A DNA stretch of 64,000 nucleotides from Hydrogenophaga sp. (GCA_016790705.1 JAEUOT010000063.1:1-64000); one strand, 5' to 3'; positions 21,269 to 30,295 are shown, counted from the stretch's first letter. Notes: generated by a model from the letters alone, not told the origin. A program made the numbers and translations.

Positions 21269-22012
21269 ATGTACAAGCTCGTCCTGATCCGCCACGGCGA
21301 ATCCACCTGGAACCTCGAAAACCGCTTCACCGGCTGGACCGACGTGGAGTTGACGCCCACCGGCGTGTCCCAGGCCATGTCGGCCGGCAAGCTGCTCAAG
21401 GCCGAGGGCTACGAGTTCGACGTGGCCTACACCTCGGTGCTCAAGCGCGCGATCCACACGCTGAACTACGTGCTCGACGAGATGGACCGCTCCTGGCTGC
21501 CGGTGGTCAAGGACTGGCGCCTGAACGAGCGCCACTACGGCGGCCTGCAGGGCCTCAACAAGGCCGACATGGCCAAGCAGTACGGCGACGAGCAGGTGCT
21601 GATCTGGCGCCGCAGCTACGACACCCCGCCGCCGGCCCTGGAAGCCAACGACCCGCGCGGCCAGCGCCAGGACCTGCGTTACGCCAAGCTCAATCCCGAG
21701 CAGGTGCCGCTGACAGAGTGCCTGAAAGACACCGTGGCCCGCGTGCTGCCGTGCTGGAACGAGGTGCTGGCACCGGCGATCCGCTCGGGCCAGCGCATCG
21801 TGCTGGCGGCGCACGGCAACTCGATCCGCGCGCTGATCAAATACCTGGACAACATCGGCGACGCCGACATCGTGGGTGTGAACATCCCCAACGGGATTCC
21901 GCTGGTCTACGAACTCGACGCCGACCTCAAGCCGATCAAGTCGTACTACCTTGGCGACGCCGAAGCCGCCGCCAAGGCCGCGGCGGCAGTGGCCGCCCAG
22001 GGCAAGCGCTGA
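21269..22012 (+). CDS. gpmA: 2,3-bisphosphoglycerate-dependent phosphoglycerate mutase
   Basis: Glycolytic interconversion of 3- and 2-phosphoglycerate. ATG 21269 ([12 protein letters not shown]) gives 247 residues. The phosphohistidine motif is [23 protein letters not shown] and [12 protein letters not shown] complete the catalytic pocket. A TAGAAT at 21193-21198 may be its -10, with no clear -35. A hairpin followed by a T-run lies between it and ctpA. Confidence 0.96.
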   Translation: MYKLVLIRHGESTWNLENRFTGWTDVELTPTGVSQAMSAGKLLKAEGYEFDVAYTSVLKRAIHTLNYVLDEMDRSWLPVVKDWRLNERHYGGLQGLNKADMAKQYGDEQVLIWRRSYDTPPPALEANDPRGQRQDLRYAKLNPEQVPLTECLKDTVARVLPCWNEVLAPAIRSGQRIVLAAHGNSIRALIKYLDNIGDADIVGVNIPNGIPLVYELDADLKPIKSYYLGDAEAAAKAAAAVAAQGKR

Positions 22013-22060
22013 ACCGCCGGTACGGAACCGAATCATCGGGCCTCGCTCCAAGGTGTATAT

Positions 22061-22106
22061 TGGCCCGCCAGCCGCAGGCGCCCCGCCTGTGGCCGGCCTT
22101 TTTTTC
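22061..22106 (+). terminator. GC-rich hairpin with T7 run just upstream of ctpA
   Basis: CCGCAGGC pairs with GCCTGTGG (one G-U), flanked by further GGCC complementarity and followed by seven Ts at 22099-22105. It has the form of an intrinsic terminator for gpmA, but it ends only about 12 bases before the ctpA ATG. If ctpA is transcribed from the TATATT-like sequence near 22056, the hairpin would lie in the ctpA 5' leader. Confidence 0.6.
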
Positions 22107-22117
22107 GGGGTAATCGG

Positions 22118-23611
22118 ATGGGCAAACAGGTGAATCAGAAGCTCAAGATCGTTGGCTGGGTGGCTGCGGGTGCCCTCGCGGGTTCGCTGACGACGGTGCA
22201 GCTGCAGGCGGTGGCGCGGGGATCGCTCGCGCCCCTGCCGCTGGAAGAGCTTCAGCAACTCGCCGCCGTGTTCGGCATGGTCAAGAGCGATTACGTCGAA
22301 CCCGTCGACGAGAAGAAGCTCATCTCCGAGGCCATTGCCGGCATGGTCTCCAGCCTGGACCCGCACTCGCAGTACTTCGACAAGAAGTCGTTCAAGGAAT
22401 TCCGGGAAGGCACCAGCGGCCGCTTCGTCGGTGTAGGCATCGAGATCACCATGGAGGACGGCCTGGTCAAGGTCGTCTCGCCGATCGAGGATTCGCCCGC
22501 CTTCCGTGCCGGACTGAAATCGGGTGACCTGATCACCAAGATCGATGACACGGCGGTCAAGGGCCTGTCGATCAACGAGGCCGTCAAGCTCATGCGCGGG
22601 GAGCCGCGCACCAAGGTGCTTCTGACCATCTTCCGCAAGGACGAGAACCGCAGCTTCCCGGTCACCATCACGCGCGAGGAAATCAAGACCCAGAGCGTGA
22701 AGACCAAGATGGTCGAGCCCGGTTACGCCTGGGTGCGGGTCTCCCAGTTCCAGGACCGCACGGTCGAGGACTTCGCGCGCAAGGTCGAGGAGCTCTACAA
22801 GGCGGACCCGAAGCTCAAGGGCGTGGTGCTGGACCTGCGCAATGACCCGGGCGGCCTGCTGGATGCCGCCGTCGCGCTGTCAGCCGCTTTCCTGCCGGAA
22901 AACGTCACCGTCGTCTCCACCAACGGGCAGTTGGCTGAAAGCAAGTCGACCTACACGACCAGCCCCCAGCATTACCTGCGCCGCGGCGGTCCGGACCCGA
23001 TCGCACACCTGACGAAGGCGACCAACGGCGCCCTCAGGACGGTGCCGCTGGTGGTGCTGGTCAACGAAGGATCTGCCTCCGCCAGCGAGATCGTCGCCGG
23101 TGCGCTGCAGGACCACAAGCGAGGCATCATCCTGGGCAGCCAGACCTTCGGCAAGGGTTCGGTGCAGACCGTGCGCCCGCTCGGTCCGGACACCGGGCTG
23201 AAGCTCACCACGGCCCGTTACTACACGCCGGCTGGCCGCTCCATCCAGGCCAAGGGCATCGTGCCCGACGTCATGGTGGACGAGACGCCCGAGGGCAACC
23301 TGTTCGCCGCGCTGCGCACCCGCGAGGCCGATCTCACCAAACACCTGACCAATGGCAACGAGACCAAGGCCGGGGAAGCGGCGATGACCGATGCCCAGCG
23401 AGCGGCCGAGCAACAACGTGAGCAGGAGCGCGAAAGCGCCCGCAAGCGTCTCGAAGACGAAGCCAAGAAGAACCCGAACCAGCGTCTGCTGCCGGAATTC
23501 GGCAGCGACAAGGATTTCCAGCTGCAGCAGGCGCTCAACAAGCTGAAGGGCCGCCCGGTGCTGATCAGCAAGACCCAGACCGAACGCTCCGAAGAAAAGA
23601 AAGACAACTGA
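22118..23611 (+). CDS. ctpA: Carboxy-terminal processing protease (S41A)
   Basis: A 497-residue periplasmic serine protease. An N-terminal hydrophobic segment (about 9-27) acts as signal or anchor, a PDZ domain spans about 95-180, and the S41 catalytic core about 200-400. The core contains RNDPGGLL, the serine motif NEGSASASE (319-324 region) and the lysine of SQTFGKGSVQ. A charged Gln/Glu/Arg-rich C-terminal extension follows. It lies between gpmA and a MoeB/ThiF gene, a common betaproteobacterial order. It is expected to act in envelope quality control or murein-hydrolase turnover. Confidence 0.94.
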   Translation: MGKQVNQKLKIVGWVAAGALAGSLTTVQLQAVARGSLAPLPLEELQQLAAVFGMVKSDYVEPVDEKKLISEAIAGMVSSLDPHSQYFDKKSFKEFREGTSGRFVGVGIEITMEDGLVKVVSPIEDSPAFRAGLKSGDLITKIDDTAVKGLSINEAVKLMRGEPRTKVLLTIFRKDENRSFPVTITREEIKTQSVKTKMVEPGYAWVRVSQFQDRTVEDFARKVEELYKADPKLKGVVLDLRNDPGGLLDAAVALSAAFLPENVTVVSTNGQLAESKSTYTTSPQHYLRRGGPDPIAHLTKATNGALRTVPLVVLVNEGSASASEIVAGALQDHKRGIILGSQTFGKGSVQTVRPLGPDTGLKLTTARYYTPAGRSIQAKGIVPDVMVDETPEGNLFAALRTREADLTKHLTNGNETKAGEAAMTDAQRAAEQQREQERESARKRLEDEAKKNPNQRLLPEFGSDKDFQLQQALNKLKGRPVLISKTQTERSEEKKDN

Positions 23612-23624
23612 GCGCGACACGGAT

Positions 23625-24377
23625 TTGGACGACCAGCAGCTCCTGCGCTATTCGCGCCACATCCTGCTCGACGAGCTGGGCATCGAGGGCCAGGCCAGGC
23701 TGCTCGCCAGCCACGCCCTGGTGATCGGTGCCGGAGGCCTGGGTTCGCCGGTCGCCCTCTACCTGGGCAGCGCTGGCGTCGGACGGATCACCGTGGTCGA
23801 TCACGACAGCGTCGACGCCACCAACCTGCAGCGCCAGATCGCCCACAGCCTGGACCGCCTGGGCATGCCCAAGGCCGAATCGGTGCGTGCCGCGATCGCC
23901 GCCCTCAACCCCGATCCGCATGTCGAGGCACTGGTCCGGCGGGCCGACGACGCGCTGCTGGACCGGCTGCTGCCCACTGTGGATGTCGTGGTCGACTGCT
24001 GCGACAACTTCGCCACCCGCCACATGGTCAACCGGGCTTGCGTGCGCCACAAGGTCCCGCTGGTCTCGGGCGCGGCGATCCGGATGGACGGACAGCTCTC
24101 GGTGTACGACCCGCGCGACCCGGCGTCCCCCTGCTACGCCTGCGTGTTTCCCGAAGACGCCGGCGTGGAGGAAACCCGGTGCGCAACCATGGGCGTGTTC
24201 GCCCCTCTGGTGGGCATCGTCGGCACCCTGCAGGCTGCCGAAGCGCTCAAGCTGCTGGCGGGCATCGGTTCACGACTGACCGGGCGTCTGATGATGATCG
24301 ACGGCCGTGACATGGACATCACCACCATCACTCTGCCGCGCCAGCGGGGTTGCGCCGTCTGCGGTCAGTCCGCCTGA
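23625..24377 (+). CDS. moeB: MoeB/ThiF/HesA adenylyltransferase
   Basis: An E1-like enzyme that adenylates the C-terminal Gly-Gly of a sulfur-carrier protein (MoaD or ThiS). The start is a TTG at 23625, giving 250 residues that begin with the family motif LLRYSRHILLDELG. ATP-binding GAGGLGSPVALYL, the NLQRQIAH region, and two zinc CxxC motifs (CYAC, CAVC) are present. No rhodanese extension is attached. MoeB versus ThiF cannot be settled from sequence alone; the DELGIEGQ and length favour MoeB. It overlaps the convergent nuclease gene by 13 bases. Confidence 0.88.
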   Translation: MDDQQLLRYSRHILLDELGIEGQARLLASHALVIGAGGLGSPVALYLGSAGVGRITVVDHDSVDATNLQRQIAHSLDRLGMPKAESVRAAIAALNPDPHVEALVRRADDALLDRLLPTVDVVVDCCDNFATRHMVNRACVRHKVPLVSGAAIRMDGQLSVYDPRDPASPCYACVFPEDAGVEETRCATMGVFAPLVGIVGTLQAAEALKLLAGIGSRLTGRLMMIDGRDMDITTITLPRQRGCAVCGQSA

Positions 24378-24940
24378 GCGCGCCCCGGCATCGGACAGGG
24401 TCCGTTGCGACGCCGGAAATACCGAGGCTCCTCCGGCGACGGGTTGCCGAATATCCCCTTCTGTGCCGCCCGCGCTCGCCGTTCTTCGGCGGCAAACGGC
24501 CCCTCGCTGTGCCGCCAGCGGTAGGACCAGGCCCAACCGTCCCCGACCAGCCAGGCACCGATGTCCTCACCGCGGTGCGCCAGGCGCGCCAGCGCACGAC
24601 CGTAGTCGTCTCGTCGGCGCTCGGTCACGGTCACCGTCTGCTCCAGCAACCGACGGCTCAGTGCGTCCCGCGCAGCCACGCCGCCTTCCTGGCAGATCTC
24701 TGGCGCGTCCACGCCATCGATGCGCAGCTTTCGGTAGCTTCCCCCCGCTGCCGGCTTGACCCACAGCGTGTCCCCGTCCGGCACCCGCGTCACCCGCGCC
24801 TCGTACGCGTCGCCAAACCGGGGATGGAACGGCTCGGGGGCTGACTGGGCGAACACGGGCAAGGCGCCGACCACCAGAACCAGGGGCACGAGAACCGTCC
24901 CGCACGCATCGCACAACCGGCGCAGTGAACCGCCCATCAC
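24365..24940 (-). CDS. Secreted staphylococcal-nuclease-like thermonuclease
   Basis: A 191-residue protein with a signal-like hydrophobic N terminus (about 15-32, ending AQSAPEP) and an SNase fold. Visible motifs are VPDGDTLWV, the RIDGVDAPEI segment with the catalytic Arg and Asp, YGRALARL with the second Arg, and a Trp-rich GDGWAWSYRW stretch. It probably degrades nucleic acids outside the cytoplasm. Its start overlaps the YitT-family stop by 4 bases. Confidence 0.88.
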   Translation of the reverse strand: MMGGSLRRLCDACGTVLVPLVLVVGALPVFAQSAPEPFHPRFGDAYEARVTRVPDGDTLWVKPAAGGSYRKLRIDGVDAPEICQEGGVAARDALSRRLLEQTVTVTERRRDDYGRALARLAHRGEDIGAWLVGDGWAWSYRWRHSEGPFAAEERRARAAQKGIFGNPSPEEPRYFRRRNGPCPMPGRAQAD

Positions 24941-25596
24941 ACCGCCATGTACCGGCCCGGCCGATGGTTGATCGCCAGCGTCATGTTCAGCACCACCGCC
25001 CCCAGCACCGACCAGGCGATCTGCGACGGCTCACGCAGCGCAAACGCCGTCAGCACGATCGCACAGTCCAGCGCCATCTGCACATGGCCGGCCCGCCAGC
25101 CAAAGCGCTCCTGCAGGTACAGCACCATGACGTTGAAACCCCCGAGGCTCGCGCGATGGCGGAACAGCATCAGCATGCCTGCGCCGACCAGCAGCCCGCC
25201 CGCAACCGCCGCGAAGCCCGGCGCCAGATCGCCGATCGAGATCCAGCGCGGGACCAGATAGGCCCAGATCGACAGCAGCCCCACGGCCGCAAAGGTCTTG
25301 ACCGTGAACGCCGGTCCCATGCGTCGCCAGGCCAGCCAGTAGAACGGCAGATTGATCAGGAAGAACCAGACACTGAAGCTGACGCCGGTGGCGTAATGCA
25401 GCAGAAACGCCAGGCCGGCCGTGCCGCCGCTGAGCAGGCCGACGTGATTGAACAGAACCACGCCCATACCGACAAACAAGGTTCCGGTCAGCAGCGCCTG
25501 GATGTCCTCGTGCAGCCGGTGCTTCGAGGGAGCGGTACCGGTGCGCGGAGGGTTGGTCGCAGGGGGGGCAGGCATCGTGGGGGTGGTCGCGCTCAT
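24937..25596 (-). CDS. YitT family membrane protein
   Basis: A 219-residue integral membrane protein from ATG 25596 (MSATTPTMP); the frame is open further but without a better start. About five or six TM helices follow a Pro-rich cytoplasmic N terminus. The motifs GLLSGGTAGLAFLLHYATG and RASLGGFNVMVLYLQ match the YitT/DUF161 family. Function is unknown. It is coupled to the downstream nuclease gene. Confidence 0.85.
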   Translation of the reverse strand: MSATTPTMPAPPATNPPRTGTAPSKHRLHEDIQALLTGTLFVGMGVVLFNHVGLLSGGTAGLAFLLHYATGVSFSVWFFLINLPFYWLAWRRMGPAFTVKTFAAVGLLSIWAYLVPRWISIGDLAPGFAAVAGGLLVGAGMLMLFRHRASLGGFNVMVLYLQERFGWRAGHVQMALDCAIVLTAFALREPSQIAWSVLGAVVLNMTLAINHRPGRYMAV

Positions 25597-25665
25597 CGCT
25601 CTGAGGGACGGAAAAACAAAGGCGCACAGTGTCGCCCCGGCGCCCGGCAAAAGGATTGACGCAGG

Positions 25666-26223
25666 TCAGCGCAGGCGGTCTTCGGGCAGCGCACTGAGGC
25701 CCTCCTCCAGGTCGGTCACCGGCACCGGATCGACGATCGCGTCCTGCCGCTGCACGGCGACCGCGCGTTCAAGCGTCTGCACGGACGCCTTCGCCCGCGG
25801 GTCCTCATCCCAGGCGCGCTCATCCCGCTCCACCCGCAGCGCAAAGCCACGGCGCAGCAGCGGTTTGGGCGGACGCACGCGCAACCGGTAGAAGCGCCGC
25901 ATCTGGTAATGCAACTGCAGGGAATCCTCGTCCAGTGGCCAGTGGGCATGCAGCAGCAGGCTGCCGTACAGGGCACCCAGCTCGGCCGTGGCCAGCGAGC
26001 GAAAGCGCGGGTCCAGCAGCACGAAGTGGCTGGATTCTTCATACGGGCAGTCGAACGAGGTGATCAGCAGGAAGCCGTGACGGCAGTGGTACTGCGCCTC
26101 GACCTGGTAGCCCGCAATTCGGACCCCGGTGGACCGCCCTTCGAACAGCAGGGCAGAGGTCTCGGGCCAGGTGTCCGGATCCCCCGTGTGCGCCTCCAGC
26201 GAAAACCCCCGAATGGGCTGCAT
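25666..26223 (-). CDS. Conserved hypothetical protein downstream of phosphofructokinase
   Basis: A 185-residue soluble protein from ATG 26223 (MQPIRGFSLEAH), 13 bases after the phosphofructokinase stop, so probably co-transcribed. It has no signal peptide, TM helix or motif I recognise. Notable are the aromatic/His-rich QVEAQYHCRHGFLLITSFD and the basic central RRFYRLRVRPPKPLLRRG stretch. Its location suggests no more than shared expression with the PPi-linked glycolytic enzyme. Confidence 0.65.
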   Translation of the reverse strand: MQPIRGFSLEAHTGDPDTWPETSALLFEGRSTGVRIAGYQVEAQYHCRHGFLLITSFDCPYEESSHFVLLDPRFRSLATAELGALYGSLLLHAHWPLDEDSLQLHYQMRRFYRLRVRPPKPLLRRGFALRVERDERAWDEDPRAKASVQTLERAVAVQRQDAIVDPVPVTDLEEGLSALPEDRLR

Positions 26224-26236
26224 CCGAACGCCAGCC

Positions 26237-27451
26237 TCAGACCTTGAGCACGCGCGGGACCGGGTTGTAGCGCAGCCGGAAGGCATCGGGCATGTCCGAC
26301 CCCAGCAGCGGACGCAGGTAGAGCCGGAAGGCGTCGGTCACGTCGGTGCCGCTGGCGGCGATGAACTCGTCCTCCATGACGCGCGTCTTGCCCGCCACGG
26401 CTTCCAGCGGGAGCAGCTCGTAGTCGGCCGAGTAGAAGCCGGTGCGCTTGATCGCCACCGAGCCGTCCACACCGCCCCACATCGCGAACTGCACCGCCTT
26501 CTCGCCCACTTCGCGCGCCTCGCGCTGGTCGACGTCGCTGACGCAGCCGATGAAACTGCGCTGCAAGTAGCCGAAGGTGTCGCCGCGCACGCGCTTGATG
26601 CCCAGGTTGCGCTTGATCTCCTCGCACAGCAGGTCGGCCAGCGCGCCGCTGCCGCTGAGCTGCACATTGCCGTGCGCGTCCTTCTCGATGTCCTTGGCCA
26701 GCTGGGTGATGATGGGCTGGCCAGACGCGTCGTGGATGCCTTCGCTGACCGCGATCACGCAGCGGCCATGGCGCTCGTACATGGCCTTCACGTCGGCCAG
26801 GAACTTCGGGATCTCGAACACCCGCTCTGGCAGGTAGATCAGGTGTGGGCCATCGTCGGGAAACTTCTTGCCCAGTGCGGAGGCGGCCGTGAGGAAGCCG
26901 GCGTGCCGGCCCATGACCACGCCCACGTAGACGCCCGGCAGCGCTGCGTTGTCGAGGTTGGCCCCGGCGAAGGCCTGGGCCACAAAACGCGCCGCCGACG
27001 GAAAGCCCGGCGTGTGGTCGTTGCCCACCAGGTCGTTGTCGATGGTCTTGGGAATGTGGATCGAACGCAGCGGGTAGTTCGCCTTGCGTGCCTCCTCGCT
27101 CACGATGCGCACCGTGTCCGACGAGTCGTTGCCACCGATGTAGAAGAAGTGCTCGATCTCGTGCGCCTTAAGCACCTTGAAGATCTCCTGGCAGTACTTC
27201 AGGTCGGGCTTGTCGCGGGTGGAGCCCAGCGCCGAAGCCGGCGTGCGCGCCACGGCTTCGAGGTTGTGGCTGGTCTCCTGCGTGAGGTCGACGAAGTTCT
27301 CGTCGACGATGCCGCGCACCCCATGGCGCGCGCCGTAGATGCGCTGTACGTTCTGGAAGCGCCGCGCCTCCAGCGCCACGCCCACGAGGGACTGGTTGAT
27401 CACGGCGGTGGGACCGCCTCCCTGGGCGACAAGAATCTTTCCGGACGACAT
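26237..27451 (-). CDS. Pyrophosphate-dependent 6-phosphofructokinase
   Basis: A 404-residue phosphofructokinase from ATG 27451 (MSSGKILVAQGGGPTAVINQ). The phosphoryl-donor site reads GGNDS (106-110): the residue matching Gly104 of ATP enzymes is Asp. The next motif is PKTIDND (134-140), with the Lys characteristic of PPi-using enzymes. MGRHAGF and a C-terminal GGVDGS region are also present. The enzyme would run reversibly between fructose 6-phosphate and fructose 1,6-bisphosphate at the cost of PPi. It is divergent from the deacetylase-like gene across 68 bases. Confidence 0.9.
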   Translation of the reverse strand: MSSGKILVAQGGGPTAVINQSLVGVALEARRFQNVQRIYGARHGVRGIVDENFVDLTQETSHNLEAVARTPASALGSTRDKPDLKYCQEIFKVLKAHEIEHFFYIGGNDSSDTVRIVSEEARKANYPLRSIHIPKTIDNDLVGNDHTPGFPSAARFVAQAFAGANLDNAALPGVYVGVVMGRHAGFLTAASALGKKFPDDGPHLIYLPERVFEIPKFLADVKAMYERHGRCVIAVSEGIHDASGQPIITQLAKDIEKDAHGNVQLSGSGALADLLCEEIKRNLGIKRVRGDTFGYLQRSFIGCVSDVDQREAREVGEKAVQFAMWGGVDGSVAIKRTGFYSADYELLPLEAVAGKTRVMEDEFIAASGTDVTDAFRLYLRPLLGSDMPDAFRLRYNPVPRVLKV

Positions 27452-27519
27452 GGGCAAACCTCTGACTGGCATGGGGAACAAGCTCGCGCAATATAGCCCG
27501 GAGTGCGACACTGCTGCGC

Positions 27520-28581
27520 ATGAAAACCTTTCACAACCCTGAGCACGCGCGCCACCAGGGCCGCGAAGAAATGTTCCGCGGCCGCATGGTGCCGTGTCAC
27601 GAGGTACCGGCTCGGCTGGACTATGTGCTGCAAGAGCTCAAACGGCGCTCGCAAGGCAGCCTGCATGCCCCTGAAGTCGCCGATGCCGATCTCGATGCCG
27701 CCATCGCCCGGGTACACGACCTGCGGTACACGCAGTTCCTGGCCACTGCGTGGGACGAGTGGGTGGCGATGGACCCGGCGAATGCGCAGCGCGACGCCCT
27801 GCCTTCGGTCTGGCCGCTGGGCAACCGCCACGCGTTCCGCACCGACGTGCTGCCGGCCAACTTCGCCGCGCGGCTGGGGCTGTTCTCCTTCGATTCGGGC
27901 TCACCCTTGATGGCCGGCACCTGGACCGCCGCACGCGCGGGGGCTGCCTGTGCGGTGGCCGCCGCGCGCGCGGTCCACGGCGGCGCCCGCGCCGCCTTCG
28001 CGCTGACCCGTCCGCCGGGCCACCACGCCGGGCCGGACTTCTTCGGTGGCTACTGCTTTCTCAACAACGGCGCCATCGCCGCCCAGACGCTGCGCGACCT
28101 GGGCCACGCAAAAGTCGCGGTGCTGGACATCGACTACCACCACGGCAACGGCACCCAGACCATCTTTTACGAGCGCGCCGACGTGCTCACGGTCTCCATC
28201 CACGGCGACCCCATGACCGAGTACCCGTTCTTCCTAGGACACGCGGACGAAAGCGGCGCCGGCGCGGGGGAGGGCTACAACCTCAACATTCCGCTGCCGC
28301 GCGGCACCGGCTTCGCCACCTGGTGCGAAGCGCTGGACCGCGCCATCGAGACGGTCGAGGATTTCGGCGCCGACGCGCTGGTCGTGCCCATGGGCATGGA
28401 CACCTTCAAGGGCGACCCGATCTCCGGCTTCACGCTCGAAAGCAGCGACTACGACACCATCGGCCGGCTGCTGACCGCCGCCAGCCTGCCCACCGTGTTC
28501 ACCTTCGAGGGTGGTTACGCGGTGGACGAGGTCGGGGTGAACGCGGTCAACCTGCTCGAGGCCTACTGCCGCTCGATCTGA
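27520..28581 (+). CDS. Histone-deacetylase-family amidohydrolase (acetylpolyamine hydrolase-like)
   Basis: A 353-residue zinc amidohydrolase of the arginase/deacetylase superfamily. Charge-relay histidines lie in TRPPGHHAGP (H168, H169); zinc ligands are in DIDYHHGNGTQ (D205, H207) with a later Asp in the VPMGMDTFKGDP segment; the tyrosine loop reads FEGGYAVDEV. The long N-terminal loop and FSFDSGSP segment resemble acetylpolyamine amidohydrolases, so acetylated polyamines are the best guess for substrate. Lysine deacetylation cannot be excluded. Confidence 0.88.
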   Translation: MKTFHNPEHARHQGREEMFRGRMVPCHEVPARLDYVLQELKRRSQGSLHAPEVADADLDAAIARVHDLRYTQFLATAWDEWVAMDPANAQRDALPSVWPLGNRHAFRTDVLPANFAARLGLFSFDSGSPLMAGTWTAARAGAACAVAAARAVHGGARAAFALTRPPGHHAGPDFFGGYCFLNNGAIAAQTLRDLGHAKVAVLDIDYHHGNGTQTIFYERADVLTVSIHGDPMTEYPFFLGHADESGAGAGEGYNLNIPLPRGTGFATWCEALDRAIETVEDFGADALVVPMGMDTFKGDPISGFTLESSDYDTIGRLLTAASLPTVFTFEGGYAVDEVGVNAVNLLEAYCRSI

Positions 28582-28588
28582 CACCTGC

Positions 28589-29143
28589 TCAGGCTGGCTT
28601 CCAGAAGATGTAGTCGGCCGTGTAGGTCACCACGCGCTTGCTGCCCAGGGTGGCCGCATCGCAGGGGGCGGTCGGCGCCACGCCGCCCTTGGTCGCCACG
28701 CGCTGAATGTGGCTCACCCCCTGCGCCATGCCACTGCCCATGGCGGGATTGGCCTTGACCAGCTGCAGCGGGATGTTGGCGCTGCCGTTGGGCGCGACCG
28801 CAAGCTGGGCGCCGGTGAGCTTGGAGCCGTCGTTCATTTCCCAGGTGGCTGGCGGGCCGTAGTACTTGCCCAAGCGTTCGCCCTTGCGACCTTTCAGTCC
28901 GGCGTCCGGACCGACGAAGAACCACTCGTACTGGCCGGCCATGTCTTTCTTGGCGCGGCATTCGTAAGTGATGTCACCGGCCGCGGCGGTTTCGAAGGCC
29001 ACGCGGTGACCGGCCGGCACCTGCACGGCAGCGGGCAGGTCGGCTTGCGAAAACGGCGCCATGGAGGGGCTGCTGGCGCAGGCGCCGAGCACAAGGGCGA
29101 CGGCACCGCCCAGGGCGGTGGTGAGGGGAAGGCGGGAAGACAT
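28589..29143 (-). CDS. DUF3455-family lipoprotein
   Basis: A 184-residue exported lipoprotein with a lipobox ending at Cys22 (VLGAC). The body contains AGHRVAFETAAAGDITYECRA, YEWFFVGPDA, the GPPATWEMNDGS motif and a TADYIFW end, which match DUF3455. Function is unknown. It is the last gene of the minus-strand arm (ferritin-like, cytochrome c, DUF3455) leading away from the paired ECF-type promoters. Confidence 0.83.
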   Translation of the reverse strand: MSSRLPLTTALGGAVALVLGACASSPSMAPFSQADLPAAVQVPAGHRVAFETAAAGDITYECRAKKDMAGQYEWFFVGPDAGLKGRKGERLGKYYGPPATWEMNDGSKLTGAQLAVAPNGSANIPLQLVKANPAMGSGMAQGVSHIQRVATKGGVAPTAPCDAATLGSKRVVTYTADYIFWKPA

Positions 29144-29175
29144 GGGTCTGCTCCTGTGAAGATAGGGAAAAGAGT

Positions 29176-29568
29176 TCAGTGGGCGGGCTGGCCCGTGGCG
29201 AGTGATCTCAGGAAGGCCACGACGTCACGCCGGTCGCCGGCGTCGTCCAGCCGGTAGCCCATGGCCTGCCCCGGCACCAGTGCTTCGGGGTCGGCGAGCC
29301 AGGCCACCAGCTTCTCGGGTGTCCAGACGTGGGTGGCGCGGGACAGGGCGGGCGAGTAGGCGAAGTCCGCCTGCTTGCCCGCCGGTCGGCCAACCACCGT
29401 GCCCAGCGCCGGGCCGACGCGGTTCTGGTCCAGGCTGTGGCAGCCGCCGCAGCGTGACTCGAACAGGTGGCGACCGCGCAGGAGGTCGGCGGGCTGGGCC
29501 ACTGCCGCCGGCAGGACGCCTGCCAGCAACGAAAGGCCCAACCCGGCGCGGAGCATGGTCGCTCGCAT
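29176..29568 (-). CDS. Periplasmic class I cytochrome c
   Basis: A 130-residue protein with a Sec signal (about 1-24), a heme-binding CGGCH (Cys40, Cys43, His44) and a distal Met ligand near Met103 (PGQAMGYR). The RVGPALGTVVGR segment is typical of small soluble c-type cytochromes of the c-550 or c2 kind. Its start shares a base with the stop of the ferritin-like gene (TGATG). It could carry electrons for the neighbouring ferritin-like or globin proteins; this is inference from location. Confidence 0.9.
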   Translation of the reverse strand: MRATMLRAGLGLSLLAGVLPAAVAQPADLLRGRHLFESRCGGCHSLDQNRVGPALGTVVGRPAGKQADFAYSPALSRATHVWTPEKLVAWLADPEALVPGQAMGYRLDDAGDRRDVVAFLRSLATGQPAH

Positions 29569-30167
29569 CAGGCACCGAAGCTCAGGGCGCCACCGGGCAG
29601 CGGACGGCCCAGCGCGCTGGTCAGCACCGTGAAGTGCATGGTCTCGTCGGCCGCCAGCCGCGCCGCCACCTTGGCCAGGTCCTTGCTGCCCAGAGAAGGG
29701 ATCACGCCGAGGTAGGCATTGGTGGCGCCCAGCTCCAGCCGCGCGGCCAGGTCCAGCACGTCGGCCTGGTTGCGCAGGGTGTCGGCCTTGAGCGCCTTGG
29801 CGTAGTCGTCGAGCTTCTTCTCGGCGACCGGCGCGCCGCCCAGCTTCTGGATGGTGGCGATCAGCGCGTCTCGGTGGGCCTTGTGGTGGCCCTGGAAGCT
29901 CACCGCCACGTCCAGCACGCCCTTCTGCAGCAGGCCGCTGCCGGCGCCCAACTGGTAGGCGTTGATGGCCTCGTGCTCCAGGCCGAGGGCCACGTTGAGG
30001 ATGGAGACGTCCTTGGCGACGTCGCCGGACATGCCCTGCGCCAGCGCGTCCTTGCCGGCCAGCAGCGCAACCGCCACGGCCGACAGGGCGCCGCCGGTGC
30101 GCATGAAACCACGGCGCGAGGCGGGAGTGGCGACAAGGGAAGACGAGGGAGTGATCAGGTTCGACAT
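29568..30167 (-). CDS. Tat-exported ferritin-like domain protein
   Basis: A 199-residue protein from ATG 30167 (MSNLITPSSS). A twin-arginine signal (SRRGFM, then a hydrophobic stretch to about residue 45) is followed by a four-helix ferritin-like bundle. Carboxylate/His positions appear in ALGLEHEAINAYQ, FQGHHKAHRDAL and ADETMHF. It resembles the Ferritin_2 (DarA/catalase-like) proteins placed in the periplasm. It is the first gene of the leftward arm from the ECF-type promoter pair. Confidence 0.85.
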   Translation of the reverse strand: MSNLITPSSSLVATPASRRGFMRTGGALSAVAVALLAGKDALAQGMSGDVAKDVSILNVALGLEHEAINAYQLGAGSGLLQKGVLDVAVSFQGHHKAHRDALIATIQKLGGAPVAEKKLDDYAKALKADTLRNQADVLDLAARLELGATNAYLGVIPSLGSKDLAKVAARLAADETMHFTVLTSALGRPLPGGALSFGA

Positions 30168-30231
30168 GGTGGGGTCCTTGGTGGTTGGTTGGGTACCGAG
30201 CCGGTCACGCTTTAGCGGCACCGACGTTCCG

Positions 30232-30262
30232 GATACGTGGCCCGGATGGCCTGTGGATTCAG
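30232..30262 (-). promoter_or_regulatory. ECF-type promoter for the ferritin-like/cytochrome/DUF3455 arm
   Basis: On the minus strand CTGAATCC (30262-30255) is followed by 17 bases and then CGTATC (30237-30232), about 65 bases before the ferritin-like ATG. The same elements occur on the other strand 34 bases away (30296-30325). The repeated -35 octamer and CGTA -10 suggest both are read by the ECF sigma factor encoded at 32525-33091. Confidence 0.6.
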
Positions 30263-30295
30263 ATGGCCCCACAAGGTCCGGGGGTTTGCATGCCG

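Noticed and set aside
25666..26286. Longer start for the unknown 185-residue gene (26286)
   Set aside because: The extra 21 residues overlap the phosphofructokinase C-terminal coding sequence; ATG 26223 follows its stop cleanly.
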